64,000 nt of DNA from Polaromonas sp. CG_9.7 (GCF_015752205.1 NZ_JADOVG010000001.1:62001-126000), one strand, 5' to 3'. Numbered from the stretch's first letter, positions 44,838 to 53,386 are shown. Notes: generated by a model not told the origin, from the letters alone. Translations and numbers: made by a program.

Positions 44838-45064
44838 CAAGGCTTGTCTTGCTGATTCCGGTTTTGGTCGCCTTGGCGGGCTTGTCTGCCTGCGGCGAAA
44901 AACCGCAGACCCTGGGCGGTAACAAAGGCCACGTTGCCGCGTTTCAAGGCGCGAAAAACTCGTTTGTAACCCCGGGCTGGAACGCGGGTGACAAAAACAG
45001 CTGGGAGCAGGGGCTGAAAACCCGCATGCAGAACACCCAGAACGAGTACTCCAAGATAAACTGA
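44834..45064 (+). CDS. Small lipoprotein within the fdh3 operon
   Basis: 76-residue predicted lipoprotein: signal MTRLVLLIPVLVALAGLSAC with the lipobox cysteine at residue 20, followed by a short hydrophilic part (PGWNAGDKNSWEQGLKTRMQ). The ATGA overlap with fdh3B and the 11 bp gap to fdh3C tie it into the complex. It might be a small periplasmic subunit or assembly factor. I do not know a named family for it. Confidence 0.75.
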   Translation: MTRLVLLIPVLVALAGLSACGEKPQTLGGNKGHVAAFQGAKNSFVTPGWNAGDKNSWEQGLKTRMQNTQNEYSKIN

Positions 45065-45075
45065 CCGGAGGCCTT

Positions 45076-46284
45076 ATGAAGCATGCGCAATTAGCTATAT
45101 TTTTAATAGCAATTGGTTTGGCAGGACCGGTTGCTGCGCAGGCCCCGGCGCCTGTCGGTTCTGTGCCCGCCATGGAGGCGCAAGCGCCTGCCACCACCCA
45201 GGCTGCGCCCAGCGCACCGCCTGCCATGGGAGGTGTCCAGAGCCAGAACATTTTCGAAGTCAAGCCTGACGCCAATGAACTTCCGGGTTATGCCAGCCAG
45301 ACCAATGGCGAGCGCGCCAAGGTCCAGCCCGGCAACAATGCCCCCATGTGGCGCCAGGTCGGTGCGGGTGTCACGGGACACAGCAGCCTGCCCAAAAGTC
45401 AGGCACCGGAGGCTGGCAACCTGATTCAGCCCTTCGTGCAATATCCTGGTTCACGCCTGACCAATGCGGGCGACGCGTGGCGCCAGGTACGCAACAACTG
45501 GCTGATTCCTTATGGCGGCGCGCTGCTGGTGATCGTGGTGCTTGCCATTGCGCTCTTTTATTTCAGCAAGGGTTCAATCAAGAACCATACGCCTGACAAC
45601 GGAAAAAAGATTGAGCGTTTTACACCTTTTGAACGCGCAGCGCACTGGTCCAATGCGATAGCTTTCTCGATTCTGGCCATCTCGGGCCTGGTGATGGCAT
45701 TTGGCAAGTTCTTCATGTTGCCGGTCATGGGGGGCACGCTGTATGGCTGGCTGACCTATGTTCTGAAAAACATGCATAACTTTGCCGGTCCACTTTTTGC
45801 CGTGTCGCTGGTGATTGTATTTTTTACATTTTTGCGCGACAACTGGCCGCAAAAGGGCGACTTGAACTGGTTGCGAAAAGGTGGCGGCCTGTTTTCAGGC
45901 AACGAGCCTGCATCCAACCGCTTCAACGCGGGTGAAAAAGTTGTTTTCTGGGGCGGCGTGTTCTTCCTGGGCTTGATCGTGGTGTCCTCCGGCTTCGTGC
46001 TGGACAAAATTGTGCCTGGCATGGTTTATGAGCGGGGAACCATGCAGATTGCGCACATGGTCCATGCCGTGGCCACAGTTTTCATGATGGCCATGTTCAT
46101 GGGGCATATTTATTTGGGCACCATCGGCATGCAGGATGCCTACAAAGCAATGAGAACCGGTTATGTGGACGAAGCCTGGGCCAAAGACCACCACGAATAC
46201 TGGTATGACGAGGTCAAGGCGGGCCGCATTCCTGCCCAGCGCAGCCAACCCGTGCCCCCTGCCATACCGGCGGTTCAGGCATAA
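45076..46284 (+). CDS. fdh3C: Formate dehydrogenase cytochrome b (gamma) subunit
   Basis: Membrane subunit of 402 residues that transfers electrons to quinone. After a signal peptide and a Pro/Ala-rich periplasmic stretch of ~120 residues come five hydrophobic segments. The first is at ~152-170 (LLVIVVLAIALFYF); the FdnI-like core has heme-ligand His in RAAHWSNAIAFSILAISG, NMHNFAGPLFAV and HMVHAVATVFMMAMFMGHIY. The long N-terminal extension is usual for the FDH3-type gamma subunit. The signal peptide core (LAIFLIA) is encoded by an AGCTAT...ATAGC half-repeat at 45086-45113. Confidence 0.9.
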   Translation: MKHAQLAIFLIAIGLAGPVAAQAPAPVGSVPAMEAQAPATTQAAPSAPPAMGGVQSQNIFEVKPDANELPGYASQTNGERAKVQPGNNAPMWRQVGAGVTGHSSLPKSQAPEAGNLIQPFVQYPGSRLTNAGDAWRQVRNNWLIPYGGALLVIVVLAIALFYFSKGSIKNHTPDNGKKIERFTPFERAAHWSNAIAFSILAISGLVMAFGKFFMLPVMGGTLYGWLTYVLKNMHNFAGPLFAVSLVIVFFTFLRDNWPQKGDLNWLRKGGGLFSGNEPASNRFNAGEKVVFWGGVFFLGLIVVSSGFVLDKIVPGMVYERGTMQIAHMVHAVATVFMMAMFMGHIYLGTIGMQDAYKAMRTGYVDEAWAKDHHEYWYDEVKAGRIPAQRSQPVPPAIPAVQA

Positions 46285-46305
46285 AGACAAGAGCCAAGGA
46301 TTTCC

Positions 46306-46695
46306 ATGAAAAAATACCTCATTACCAGCCTGATGCTCGGTGTCTGTACGCTGGCAATGGCGAAACTGCCGGCACTTTCGGCCGAGGCCAAGGCCAAGTC
46401 CGATGAAGCTGCCGGCAAGGCAGCATGGACTTCAAAAGTCGATGCTTACCAGCTGTGTCAGGCGCAGGACCGGGTAGCCGCCATGTATATGGCTTCTGCT
46501 CAGACTGCTGGCAAAGAAACCAAGCCGGCGACGGCCACTCCGCCTTGTGCCAATCCGGGCAGTTACGTCGCTGCACCTGCTAATGCGGCCAAACCCATTG
46601 AGGCGTCAGGCGCCCATTCACCAGCCACCACGGCTGCCAGCCCGCCCAGCAGCACGGTGCCTGATGCCGTTATGAATCCGGCCAGAAAGCCCTGA
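46306..46695 (+). CDS. Hypothetical periplasmic protein at the end of the fdh3 operon
   Basis: 129 residues with signal peptide MKKYLITSLMLGVCTLAMA. The mature part starts with a conserved-looking stretch KSDEAAGKAAWTSKVDAYQL, has two cysteines (LCQAQD, PPCANPGSY) and ends in a low-complexity Ala/Pro/Ser tail. Similar genes follow fdh genes in related bacteria as far as I recall, but no function is known. It is 21 bp after fdh3C and is followed directly by a strong terminator. Confidence 0.7.
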   Translation: MKKYLITSLMLGVCTLAMAKLPALSAEAKAKSDEAAGKAAWTSKVDAYQLCQAQDRVAAMYMASAQTAGKETKPATATPPCANPGSYVAAPANAAKPIEASGAHSPATTAASPPSSTVPDAVMNPARKP

Positions 46696-46716
46696 TTTTT
46701 GCTATTTCTTTTTCTG

Positions 46717-46749
46717 AAAGGCCGGACCGCAAGGTGCCGGCCTTTTTTT
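46717..46749 (+). terminator. Rho-independent terminator of the fdh3 operon
   Basis: AAAGGCCGG and CCGGCCTTT form a 9-bp stem around an 11-base loop, followed by TTTTTTT. It lies 22 bp after the last fdh3-operon gene and 18 bp before the fdhD start, so fdhD must use its own promoter or rely on read-through. Confidence 0.88.
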
Positions 46750-46766
46750 ACGGTACTCTTTTTTCC

Positions 46767-48065
46767 ATGACACTTCCCTATCTGACGAAAGCCCGGGCAC
46801 CGCTGACCAGCGAGATTGATGCGGTCAACGAATTTGGCGAACAGCAAAAAGTCTCGATTCCTGCCGAGCGTGCGCTGACGGTGTATGTTGACAAGCGCGA
46901 ACTGGTCACGTTGATGACGCTGGGGGCGAACCCCGAACTGCTGGTGCTGGGCTACCTGCGCAACCAGCGCCTGGTGCGGGACGTCGCCGACATCGAGTCG
47001 ATCACGGTTGATTGGGATGTGGGTGCCGCCGCCGTCAAAACGCGCCACGGCATCGAGGACATCGAGGAAAAAACCGCACACCGGGTGGTTACTACCGGGT
47101 GCGGGCAAGGCAGCGTGTTTGGTGGCCTGATGGACGAGGTGGACCAGATCGCACTGCCCGAAGAGGCAGCCATCACGCAAAGCCAGCTCTACAGTTTGGT
47201 TAACACCATCCGGCTCAAGGAAACCACCTACAAGTCAGCCGGCTCGGTTCATGCCTGCGCGTTGTTTTCAACTGCTTCCGGCGAATCCGACATGCTGCTG
47301 TTTGTCGAAGATGTCGGGCGGCACAACGCCATCGACACCATCGCCGGCTGGATGTGGATGAATGAAGCCCCCACGCTCCCCACTCCGTGTGGTTCGCTGC
47401 CCCCCGAGGGGGCGCTGCGCCTGCAGCCCGGCAAAGCCGGTTCCGCGGCCCTTGCAGGTGCAGAGACGCAGAACTCCCCCGCACTTGCCGTATCGGACTC
47501 CGCCGAAGGGGCGCTGCGCCTGCAGCCCGGCAAAGCCGGTTCCGCGGCCCTTGCAGGTGCAGAGACGCAGAACTCCCCCGCGCTTGCTGTATCGGACCCC
47601 GCCGAGGGGGCGCTGCGCCTGCGGCCCGGCAAAGCCGGTTCCGCGGCCCTTGCTGGTGCAGAGACGCAGAACTCCCCCGCGCTTGCTGTATCGGACCCCG
47701 CCGAAGGGGCGCTGCGCCTGCAGCCCGGCAAAGCCGGATCAGCGGCCCTTGCTGGTGCAGAGGCGGATGACTCAGCTGCGCATGCTGTATCGGATGCCGC
47801 GGCTTCAACTGCTTCAGGGCTGGTCTTCTACACCACCGGCCGGCTGACCAGCGAGATGGTCATCAAGTCGGCGCAGATGGGCGTGCCGGTGGTGGTCTCG
47901 CGCAGCGGCATCACGCAAATGGGCCACCAGGTGGCGCAATTGGTCGGCTTGTGCGCAATTGGCCGTGCCACCAACAAACGGTTTCTTTGCTATACCCATG
48001 CCGAGCGGCTTCGACTGGAGCCTGGCTTGCTGGTTGCAGCTTCTGTTTCAGCCGGTGCGGGGTGA
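46767..48065 (+). CDS. fdhD: Formate dehydrogenase accessory sulfurtransferase FdhD, with in-frame repeat insertion
   Basis: FdhD moves sulfur from a cysteine desulfurase to the molybdenum cofactor of formate dehydrogenases. The 432-residue frame has the usual parts: NEFGEQQKVSIPAERALTVY, the active Cys112 in VTTGCGQGSVF, SAGSVHACALF, EDVGRHNAIDTIAG, then YTTGRLTSEMVIKSAQMGVP. Between GWMWMNEA and SGLVFYTTGRL about 148 residues (~202-349) are inserted where relatives have about ten. The insert holds four copies of a 33-residue repeat. Without it the length would be ~284, normal for the family. The frame is fully open. The second Cys of the CxxC seen in E. coli is absent. Confidence 0.92.
   Translation: MTLPYLTKARAPLTSEIDAVNEFGEQQKVSIPAERALTVYVDKRELVTLMTLGANPELLVLGYLRNQRLVRDVADIESITVDWDVGAAAVKTRHGIEDIEEKTAHRVVTTGCGQGSVFGGLMDEVDQIALPEEAAITQSQLYSLVNTIRLKETTYKSAGSVHACALFSTASGESDMLLFVEDVGRHNAIDTIAGWMWMNEAPTLPTPCGSLPPEGALRLQPGKAGSAALAGAETQNSPALAVSDSAEGALRLQPGKAGSAALAGAETQNSPALAVSDPAEGALRLRPGKAGSAALAGAETQNSPALAVSDPAEGALRLQPGKAGSAALAGAEADDSAAHAVSDAAASTASGLVFYTTGRLTSEMVIKSAQMGVPVVVSRSGITQMGHQVAQLVGLCAIGRATNKRFLCYTHAERLRLEPGLLVAASVSAGAG
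47406..47801 (+). repeat. Four tandem 99-bp repeats inside fdhD
   Basis: Units begin at 47406, 47505, 47604 and 47703. Each contains GGGGCGCTGCGCCTGC followed by CCCGGCAAAGCCGG and encodes 33 residues starting EGALRLQPGKAGSAALAGAE. Copies 1-3 are nearly identical and copy 4 diverges at its end. The first ~80 bp (from 47378) match the reverse complement of the intergenic elements at 61722-61801 and 61831-61913, so the array grew from an inserted dispersed repeat. Confidence 0.93.
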
Positions 48066-48091
48066 GTCGTGTTGCCAGCGCAGACAAGATT

Positions 48092-48153
48092 CTTTTTTGA
48101 TAGCTGTCAGCACAAGCGCAATATGCGCAAACTACATTTTTGGCTTGTAAAAA
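48092..48153. repeat. Dispersed ~60 bp repeat
   Basis: TTTTTTGATAGCTGTCAGCA through TTTTTGGCTTGTAAAAA. Its reverse complement aligns with 14256-14324 along the whole element. It lies between fdhD and the FtsX-like permease gene. Confidence 0.75.
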
Positions 48154-48258
48154 TAACCTGAAAACCTTGGCAAGGCCAGCTTGGCCGCGAGACTGCTTAT
48201 CCCCGCACATCAACCCTTAATTGCGTACCCCTTACCGGTTCTGCGCTAAGGTCACGCC

Positions 48259-50829
48259 ATGAACACTCTTTTTCTCAAGCTCGGCTGGAAAACCCTGCTG
48301 CGCGATCTGCGGGCGGGCGAGTTGCGACTGCTGATGGTGGCGGTCACGCTGGCTGTGGCGTCTCTTACGGCTGTCGGGTTTTTTGCCGACCGGCTCAATG
48401 GCGGGCTGCAGCGGGACGCCCTGCAGTTGCTCGGCGGCGATGCCGTGGTGCGCAGCGATGGCCCGATTCCGGCGCTTTTCATTGAAAAAGCCCGGTCACT
48501 GGGCCTGAACGCCATTTCCACCGTCACTTTTCCGACCATGGCCCGCGCCCGGGAAGAGGACGGTGGCGCCAGCAAGCTGGTGGCTTTCAAGGCTGTTCCC
48601 GAAACTTACCCGCTGCGCGGCAACATGAGGGTAGCCACCAGCCTTGATGAAACCACGGCGCAGCCGACGCGTGACATTCCCGCACCCGGCACCGCCTGGG
48701 TCGATGCAGCGCTGCTCGATGCGCTGGGGCTGAAGCTCGGCCAGCCGCTGCTGATGGGCGATGCCCGATTCACCGTCACCCGCGTGATCGTGCAGGAACC
48801 TGACCGGGGTTCCGGCTTCATCAGCTTTTCACCGCGCGTCATGGTCAACCAGCTTGACGTCGCTGCCACTGGCCTGATCCAGCCAGCCAGCCGCACCAAT
48901 TACCGCTTTGCCGTGGCAAGCAATGACGCGCAAGCCGTCAAGTCCTATGTCACTTGGGCCACCGACGAGCTGAACAAGCCGGGCGCTGAAACAGCGCTGC
49001 GCGGCGCGCGGCTCGAATCCCTGGAGAGCGGCAGCCCGCAGATGCAGCAGACGCTGGAGCGGGCCGAAAAATTCCTGAACCTGGTGGCGCTGCTGGCCGC
49101 GCTGCTCAGCGCCGTGGCCGTCGCCATCGTTGCGCGCAGCTTTGCCGCCAAGCACCTGGACGACTGCGCCATGCTGCGCGTGCTGGGTCAGCCGCAGCGG
49201 ACCATTGCACTGGCCTACACATTTGAATTTGTGCTTGCCGGCCTGGTGGCCAGCGCGCTGGGCGTGGCACTCGGTTTTGCCGTGCATTACGTGTTTGTGT
49301 TGTTGCTGGCCGGGCTGGTCAGCGCTACCTTGCCGGCTGCGACCTTCTGGCCGGCGGCGTTTGGCATGGGCATGGGCTTGACGCTTTTGCTGGCGTTCGG
49401 GCTGCCGCCAGTGCTGCAACTGGCCCAGGTGCCGCCACTGCGGGTAATTCGCCGCGATGTCGGCAACCTTAAGCCGGTGTCGATGCTGGTGCTGGGCGTG
49501 GGCATTCTGGGCTTTGCAGCCTTGCTGATGGCTGCCAGCAGCGACTTGAAGCTCGGCCTGATCGCCGTTGGCGGCTTTGCCGGCGCCGTTCTGGTGTTTG
49601 CCGCTGCCAGCTACGCCGCCGTCAGGCTGCTGCGCGCTAGCGTCAATGAAGCCACCGCGCCGCGCTGGCTGGTGCTGGCCACGCGCCAGTTGTCGGCCCG
49701 GCCGGTCTATGCAGTGGTGCAGACCAGCGCCCTGGCCATCGGCCTGCTGGCGCTGATGCTGCTGGTGCTGCTGCGCACCGACCTCATCAGCAGCTGGCGC
49801 CAGGCGACGCCGGCGGATGCGCCCAACCGTTTTGTCATCAATGTGCAGCCCGACCAGGGCGACGCCTTTCAGCAGGCGCTCAAGGACGGCGGCGTGACCA
49901 AGTTTGACTGGTACCCGATGATTCGCGGCCGGCTGGTGGCCATCAACGGCAAGGACATCACGCCCGGGAATTACGAGGACGACCGCGCCAGGCGACTGGT
50001 GGACCGCGAGTTCAACCTGTCCAACAGCGCCGAAAAGCCGGCCCACAACCAGGTGGTTGCCGGCCGCTGGACACCCAATGAAGCAGGCGCCATCAGCGTC
50101 GAGGAAGGTCTGGCCGAAACGCTGGGCCTGAAGCTTGGCGACAGCCTGCGTTTCGACATTGCCGGCCAGACCAACGAAGCCAGGATCACCAGCCTGCGCA
50201 AGGTGGACTGGGGCTCGATGCATGTGAACTTTTTCGTCATGTACCCGGTGGCACAACTTGCCGCCGACGTGCCGGTGACCTTCATCAGCGCTTTTCGCGC
50301 ACCCGAACCCGCCGACCCGGTGGCCAGCGGGCAGCCCCGGCCGCAAAGCTTTGACAACACGCTGGTGCGTGCCTTTCCCAACATCACCAATGTGGACATG
50401 AGCAGCACGCTGGCGCAGGTGCAGCGGGTGCTCGACCAGGTGATCCGGGCGGTCGAGTTTCTGTTCGGCTTCACACTGGCGGCGGGACTGGTGGTGCTGT
50501 TTGCCGCCATCACCGCCACCCGCGAGGAACGCGCCCGAGAATTCGCCATCATGCGCGCCGTGGGCGCCCGGGCGTCACTGCTGCGGCAGGTGCAGCGCGC
50601 CGAGTTGGCCGGTGTCGGTTTGCTGGCCGGTTTCCTGGCGTCGATGGTGGCGCTGGTGGTCGGCTGGGGCCTGGCGCGCTATGTGTTCGACTTCAACTGG
50701 ACCGGTTCGTGGACTGTGCCGGTGTTTGGCAGCCTGGCCGGCGCGGCCCTGGCGCTGGCCGCCGGCTGGTGGGGACTGCGCGCCGTTCTGAAGACCCCGG
50801 TGGTGGAAACGCTGCGCAAGGCCCAGTAA
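48259..50829 (+). CDS. FtsX-like ABC transporter permease (YbbP type)
   Basis: Inner-membrane protein of 856 residues. It starts with a cytoplasmic/TM segment (LRLLMVAVTLAVASLTAVGF), then a MacB-like periplasmic region (DALQLLGGDAVVRSDGPIP). Two FtsX cores follow (NLVALLAALLSAVAVAIVAR with LDDCAMLRVLG; FLFGFTLAAGLVVLFAAITA with EFAIMRAVGA). This double-core architecture is that of YbbP, which works with the ATPase YbbA, possibly in lipoprotein or lipid handling or effector export. No ATPase gene is adjacent in this window, which is worth noting because ybbA usually precedes ybbP. Confidence 0.85.
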   Translation: MNTLFLKLGWKTLLRDLRAGELRLLMVAVTLAVASLTAVGFFADRLNGGLQRDALQLLGGDAVVRSDGPIPALFIEKARSLGLNAISTVTFPTMARAREEDGGASKLVAFKAVPETYPLRGNMRVATSLDETTAQPTRDIPAPGTAWVDAALLDALGLKLGQPLLMGDARFTVTRVIVQEPDRGSGFISFSPRVMVNQLDVAATGLIQPASRTNYRFAVASNDAQAVKSYVTWATDELNKPGAETALRGARLESLESGSPQMQQTLERAEKFLNLVALLAALLSAVAVAIVARSFAAKHLDDCAMLRVLGQPQRTIALAYTFEFVLAGLVASALGVALGFAVHYVFVLLLAGLVSATLPAATFWPAAFGMGMGLTLLLAFGLPPVLQLAQVPPLRVIRRDVGNLKPVSMLVLGVGILGFAALLMAASSDLKLGLIAVGGFAGAVLVFAAASYAAVRLLRASVNEATAPRWLVLATRQLSARPVYAVVQTSALAIGLLALMLLVLLRTDLISSWRQATPADAPNRFVINVQPDQGDAFQQALKDGGVTKFDWYPMIRGRLVAINGKDITPGNYEDDRARRLVDREFNLSNSAEKPAHNQVVAGRWTPNEAGAISVEEGLAETLGLKLGDSLRFDIAGQTNEARITSLRKVDWGSMHVNFFVMYPVAQLAADVPVTFISAFRAPEPADPVASGQPRPQSFDNTLVRAFPNITNVDMSSTLAQVQRVLDQVIRAVEFLFGFTLAAGLVVLFAAITATREERAREFAIMRAVGARASLLRQVQRAELAGVGLLAGFLASMVALVVGWGLARYVFDFNWTGSWTVPVFGSLAGAALALAAGWWGLRAVLKTPVVETLRKAQ

Positions 50830-50951
50830 AACCCAGCTGCGTGGCCTTGGCACTGCCGCACAAGCGGGAATCCGGCCGCGCTGGCTGTCGCGTATCCCCG
50901 GATTCGCGACTTCGCGGCAAGGGCGGCTGGCGGGTTCATAAAATCCTCGCT

Positions 50952-51383
50952 ATGAACACTGATGACAAACCCGCCGAAACTCCACTCCACGAAACCCCTT
51001 TTGCCTGGATCGGTGGCGAGGAATGCGTCAAGGCGCTGGTCGAGCGTTTCTACGACCTCATGGATCTGGAGCCGGCCTACACCGCCTTGCGTGCAGCGCA
51101 CGGCAGCACCCTGGACAATGCCCGAGAGCGCCTGTTCTGGTTCCTGTGCGGCTGGATGGGCGGCCCCCAACACTACACCGAACGCTTCGGCCATCCGCGC
51201 CTGCGCCAGCGCCACATGCCGCAGCAGACCGGCGGCGGCAGCATTGGCATCAAGGAGCGCGACCAGTGGCTGGCCTGCATGGACCAGGCAATGCAGGAAA
51301 CCGGCGTGGACGACGCCCTGCGTGCACGGCTCAATGCCTCGTTTTTCCAGACCGCCGACTGGATGCGCAACCGCGGCGAGTGA
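50952..51383 (+). CDS. Group II truncated haemoglobin
   Basis: 143-residue haem protein of the 2-on-2 globin fold. The blocks FAWIGGEECVKALVERFYDL, RLFWFLCGWMGGPQHY and RHMPQQTGGGSIGIKERDQW match group II truncated haemoglobins. They include the proximal His in RQRHMP and the Trp of helix G in RDQWLACMDQA. Such proteins bind O2 or NO and help with oxidative or nitrosative stress. ATG 50952 is used because upstream codons are not conserved. It stands between the permease and DUF1059 genes without operon links. Confidence 0.88.
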   Translation: MNTDDKPAETPLHETPFAWIGGEECVKALVERFYDLMDLEPAYTALRAAHGSTLDNARERLFWFLCGWMGGPQHYTERFGHPRLRQRHMPQQTGGGSIGIKERDQWLACMDQAMQETGVDDALRARLNASFFQTADWMRNRGE

Positions 51384-51417
51384 AGGCGGCGGTTCCTGCT
51401 TGACACCAATGTGTTGA

Positions 51418-51642
51418 TCAGGCGCTGGCCATGCCGGCCTGCGCCACCGCCAGCGGCGGCGTGCCCTGCTTGAACATTGAGGCCAGCTGCTTGCGCAGCT
51501 CTGGCGAGTCGTTGTGCCCATGCACGGCGACGGCATGCTGCACGGCGGCCTCAAGCAGCTCCTTGTCGCTGTCCGCTGACAGCGCGACGCTGCAGTTCAT
51601 GGCGCTGGGAAATTCCCGGCAATCGATGTATTGGCGTGACAT
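51418..51642 (-). CDS. DUF1059 small protein
   Basis: 74 residues: RQYIDCREFPSAMNCSVALS, then LLEAAVQHAVAVHGHNDSPE. This is the DUF1059 family, small predicted-soluble proteins with two conserved cysteines and an HxxxxHGH pattern that could bind metal. Function unknown. CGAAAGGAG lies upstream of the start. It is convergent with the globin gene (34 bp gap). Confidence 0.85.
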   Translation of the reverse strand: MSRQYIDCREFPSAMNCSVALSADSDKELLEAAVQHAVAVHGHNDSPELRKQLASMFKQGTPPLAVAQAGMASA

Positions 51643-51902
51643 GATGACTCCTTTCGGTGCTGTGTCTCACCCACCCGGTTCAACGGCGTCTGGGCGGTCC
51701 GCAGAACCCATGGTTTCTCCCTGCAGCCAGGCTTGCACCGGCATCAGGGACATCCCGTGCAGAAATACAAAACCGCACAGGAAGCGCCCACCAAAGCATA
51801 CTGAAGCCGCCCGGAAGAATTGTCAATATGCCGTCTGCGTTAGCACCGGCGCACACTGTCGGCCTGCAGTCAGCCACGCTTTGCAAGAGCGATAAATTAA
51901 GT

Positions 51903-51960
51903 ATTAAAAGTGGCTTTTACGCTTTAAGAATGGGCGTTTATAGCTATTGAATCAATAGCA
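51903..51960. repeat. Dispersed ~60 bp repeat
   Basis: ATTAAAAGTGGCTTTTACGC through TAGCTATTGAATCAATAGCA. The terminal half is a perfect AGCTATTGAATCAATAGC(T) palindrome-like core. It lies just after the stop of the Smr-domain gene in the 51643-51985 stretch, which otherwise shows nothing. Confidence 0.6.
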
Positions 51961-51985
51961 TTACCGGTTTCAGGCGCTGGCCCTT

Positions 51986-52666
51986 TCACCACGGCGCCAG
52001 CAGGACCACCAGTGCCCCGGCGCCGCCATGCGCCGGCCGCGCCTGCACAAAGGCCAGCACTTCCTTTTTCTGCACCAGCCAGCTTTGCACCCGGCCCTTG
52101 AGCACCGGCGTCTTGCCGGGTGAGCCCAGGCCCTTGCCGTGCACCACGCGAACGCAGCGCAGGCCGGCTTTGTTGGCGTCGCGAATGAAGGCGCCGAGCG
52201 CATTGCGCGCATCCTCGCGCCGAAAACCGTGCAGGTCGAGCTGGCGCTGGATGCTCCAGTTGCCCCGGCGCAGCTTGCGCACCACATCGACACCGATGCC
52301 GGGGCGCCGAAAGCTCAGGGCTTCGTCGGTGTCGAGCAGGCTTTCCACGTCAAACCCGTCGGAAAGCGCTTCCTGCATCACCGCTAGCTCGTCGCGCTGG
52401 CGCTGCTCGGCTACTGGCGCCGGTCGCGCCCGTTCCAGGCTGGCCTTGAGACCCGGCTGGTGTCGCGGAGCCAGCGCCATGACGCGCCCGACAGCGCGTG
52501 AAAACAGCTCTTGTTCAGCGCGCACCCGCGCTGCGGCAGCGCGGACCTCGGCCTGGCGTTGTGCTTCCTGCTGGGCGCGCTGTTCCAGTTCGCGGCGCAC
52601 AGGCAGCAAATCTTTGAAGTCCCGGATCAGCAGGCTTTTTTGGCGTGGGAAGGAGGGCGCAAACAT
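51986..52666 (-). CDS. Smr-domain protein (possible endonuclease)
   Basis: 226 residues. A charged coiled-coil-like N-terminal half (RRELEQRAQQEAQRQAEVRA) precedes a C-terminal Smr domain. That domain carries the signatures LDLHGFRREDARNALGAFI (residues ~143-161) and VRVVHGKGLGSPGKTPVLKG (~172-191). Smr domains related to the MutS2 tail can nick DNA or RNA; stand-alone versions such as SmrA/SmrB act on RNA or DNA. The adjacent radC gene (45 bp upstream, same strand) is a frequent neighbour-level coincidence and not proof of function. Confidence 0.88.
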   Translation of the reverse strand: MFAPSFPRQKSLLIRDFKDLLPVRRELEQRAQQEAQRQAEVRAAAARVRAEQELFSRAVGRVMALAPRHQPGLKASLERARPAPVAEQRQRDELAVMQEALSDGFDVESLLDTDEALSFRRPGIGVDVVRKLRRGNWSIQRQLDLHGFRREDARNALGAFIRDANKAGLRCVRVVHGKGLGSPGKTPVLKGRVQSWLVQKKEVLAFVQARPAHGGAGALVVLLAPW

Positions 52667-52711
52667 GATGGCGGTGGAAATGGAAGGGCATGGATGCCAA
52701 AAGGCCCCATC

Positions 52712-53386
52712 CTAAAGCAGTCCCCGCTCGGCCATCGAGACCGATTGCGAAGCCGTCACCACAAAATGGTCGAGCACCCGGACATCCACCAGCGCCAGCG
52801 CGGTTTTCAGGGTATGGGTCAGCATCTGGTCCGCGCGCGAAGGCTCGGCCGCACCGCTGGGATGGTTGTGCGCCAGCACCACGCTGGCGGCATTCAGCGC
52901 CAGCGCACGGATCACCACCTCGCGCGGATACACGCTGGTTTGCGTCAGGGTGCCGCGAAACATTTCCTCCAGGGCAATCAACCGGTTCTGGCTGTTTAAA
53001 AACATCACCGCAAAAATCTCGTGTGGACGGCTGCCCAGCTGCAGTTGAAGGTAGTCGCGCACTGCCTGCGGTGTGCTGAACAACGCTTTTTCCTTCAGCT
53101 CTGCGGCCAGTGCGCGCCGCGCCAGTTCCAGCACGGCGACGATCTCGGCACGCTTGGCCGGCCCCAGTCCCTTGATGCATTTGAGCGCCTCGGGTCCGGT
53201 GTGCAGCAGCCCGGCCACACCGCCAAAGTTGTCGAGCAACTCCTGGCCCATCTGCAGCGCATTCTTGCCCGGCAGGCCGGTGCGCAGCAGCAGCGCCAGC
53301 AATTCGGCATCGCTGAGTGCCGCAGGGCCGCGCGCCAGCAGTTTTTCGCGCGGACGGGCGTCTGCGGGCAGATCTTTAAGAAGCAT
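52712..53386 (-). CDS. radC: RadC/JAB-domain protein (UPF0758)
   Basis: 224 residues. An N-terminal helix-hairpin-helix region ([40 protein letters not shown]) is followed by a JAB/MPN metalloprotease-like domain with the motif [17 protein letters not shown]. The His-x-His and Ser/Asp residues for Zn2+ are present. The old link to DNA repair is doubtful, and the molecular function remains unknown. The divergent fkpB gene starts 192 bp away, so 53387-53578 should contain both promoters. Confidence 0.92.
   Translation of the reverse strand: MLLKDLPADARPREKLLARGPAALSDAELLALLLRTGLPGKNALQMGQELLDNFGGVAGLLHTGPEALKCIKGLGPAKRAEIVAVLELARRALAAELKEKALFSTPQAVRDYLQLQLGSRPHEIFAVMFLNSQNRLIALEEMFRGTLTQTSVYPREVVIRALALNAASVVLAHNHPSGAAEPSRADQMLTHTLKTALALVDVRVLDHFVVTASQSVSMAERGLL

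Noticed and set aside
47406-47801. CRISPR array
   Set aside because: The 99-bp units abut without variable spacers and are coding in frame within fdhD.
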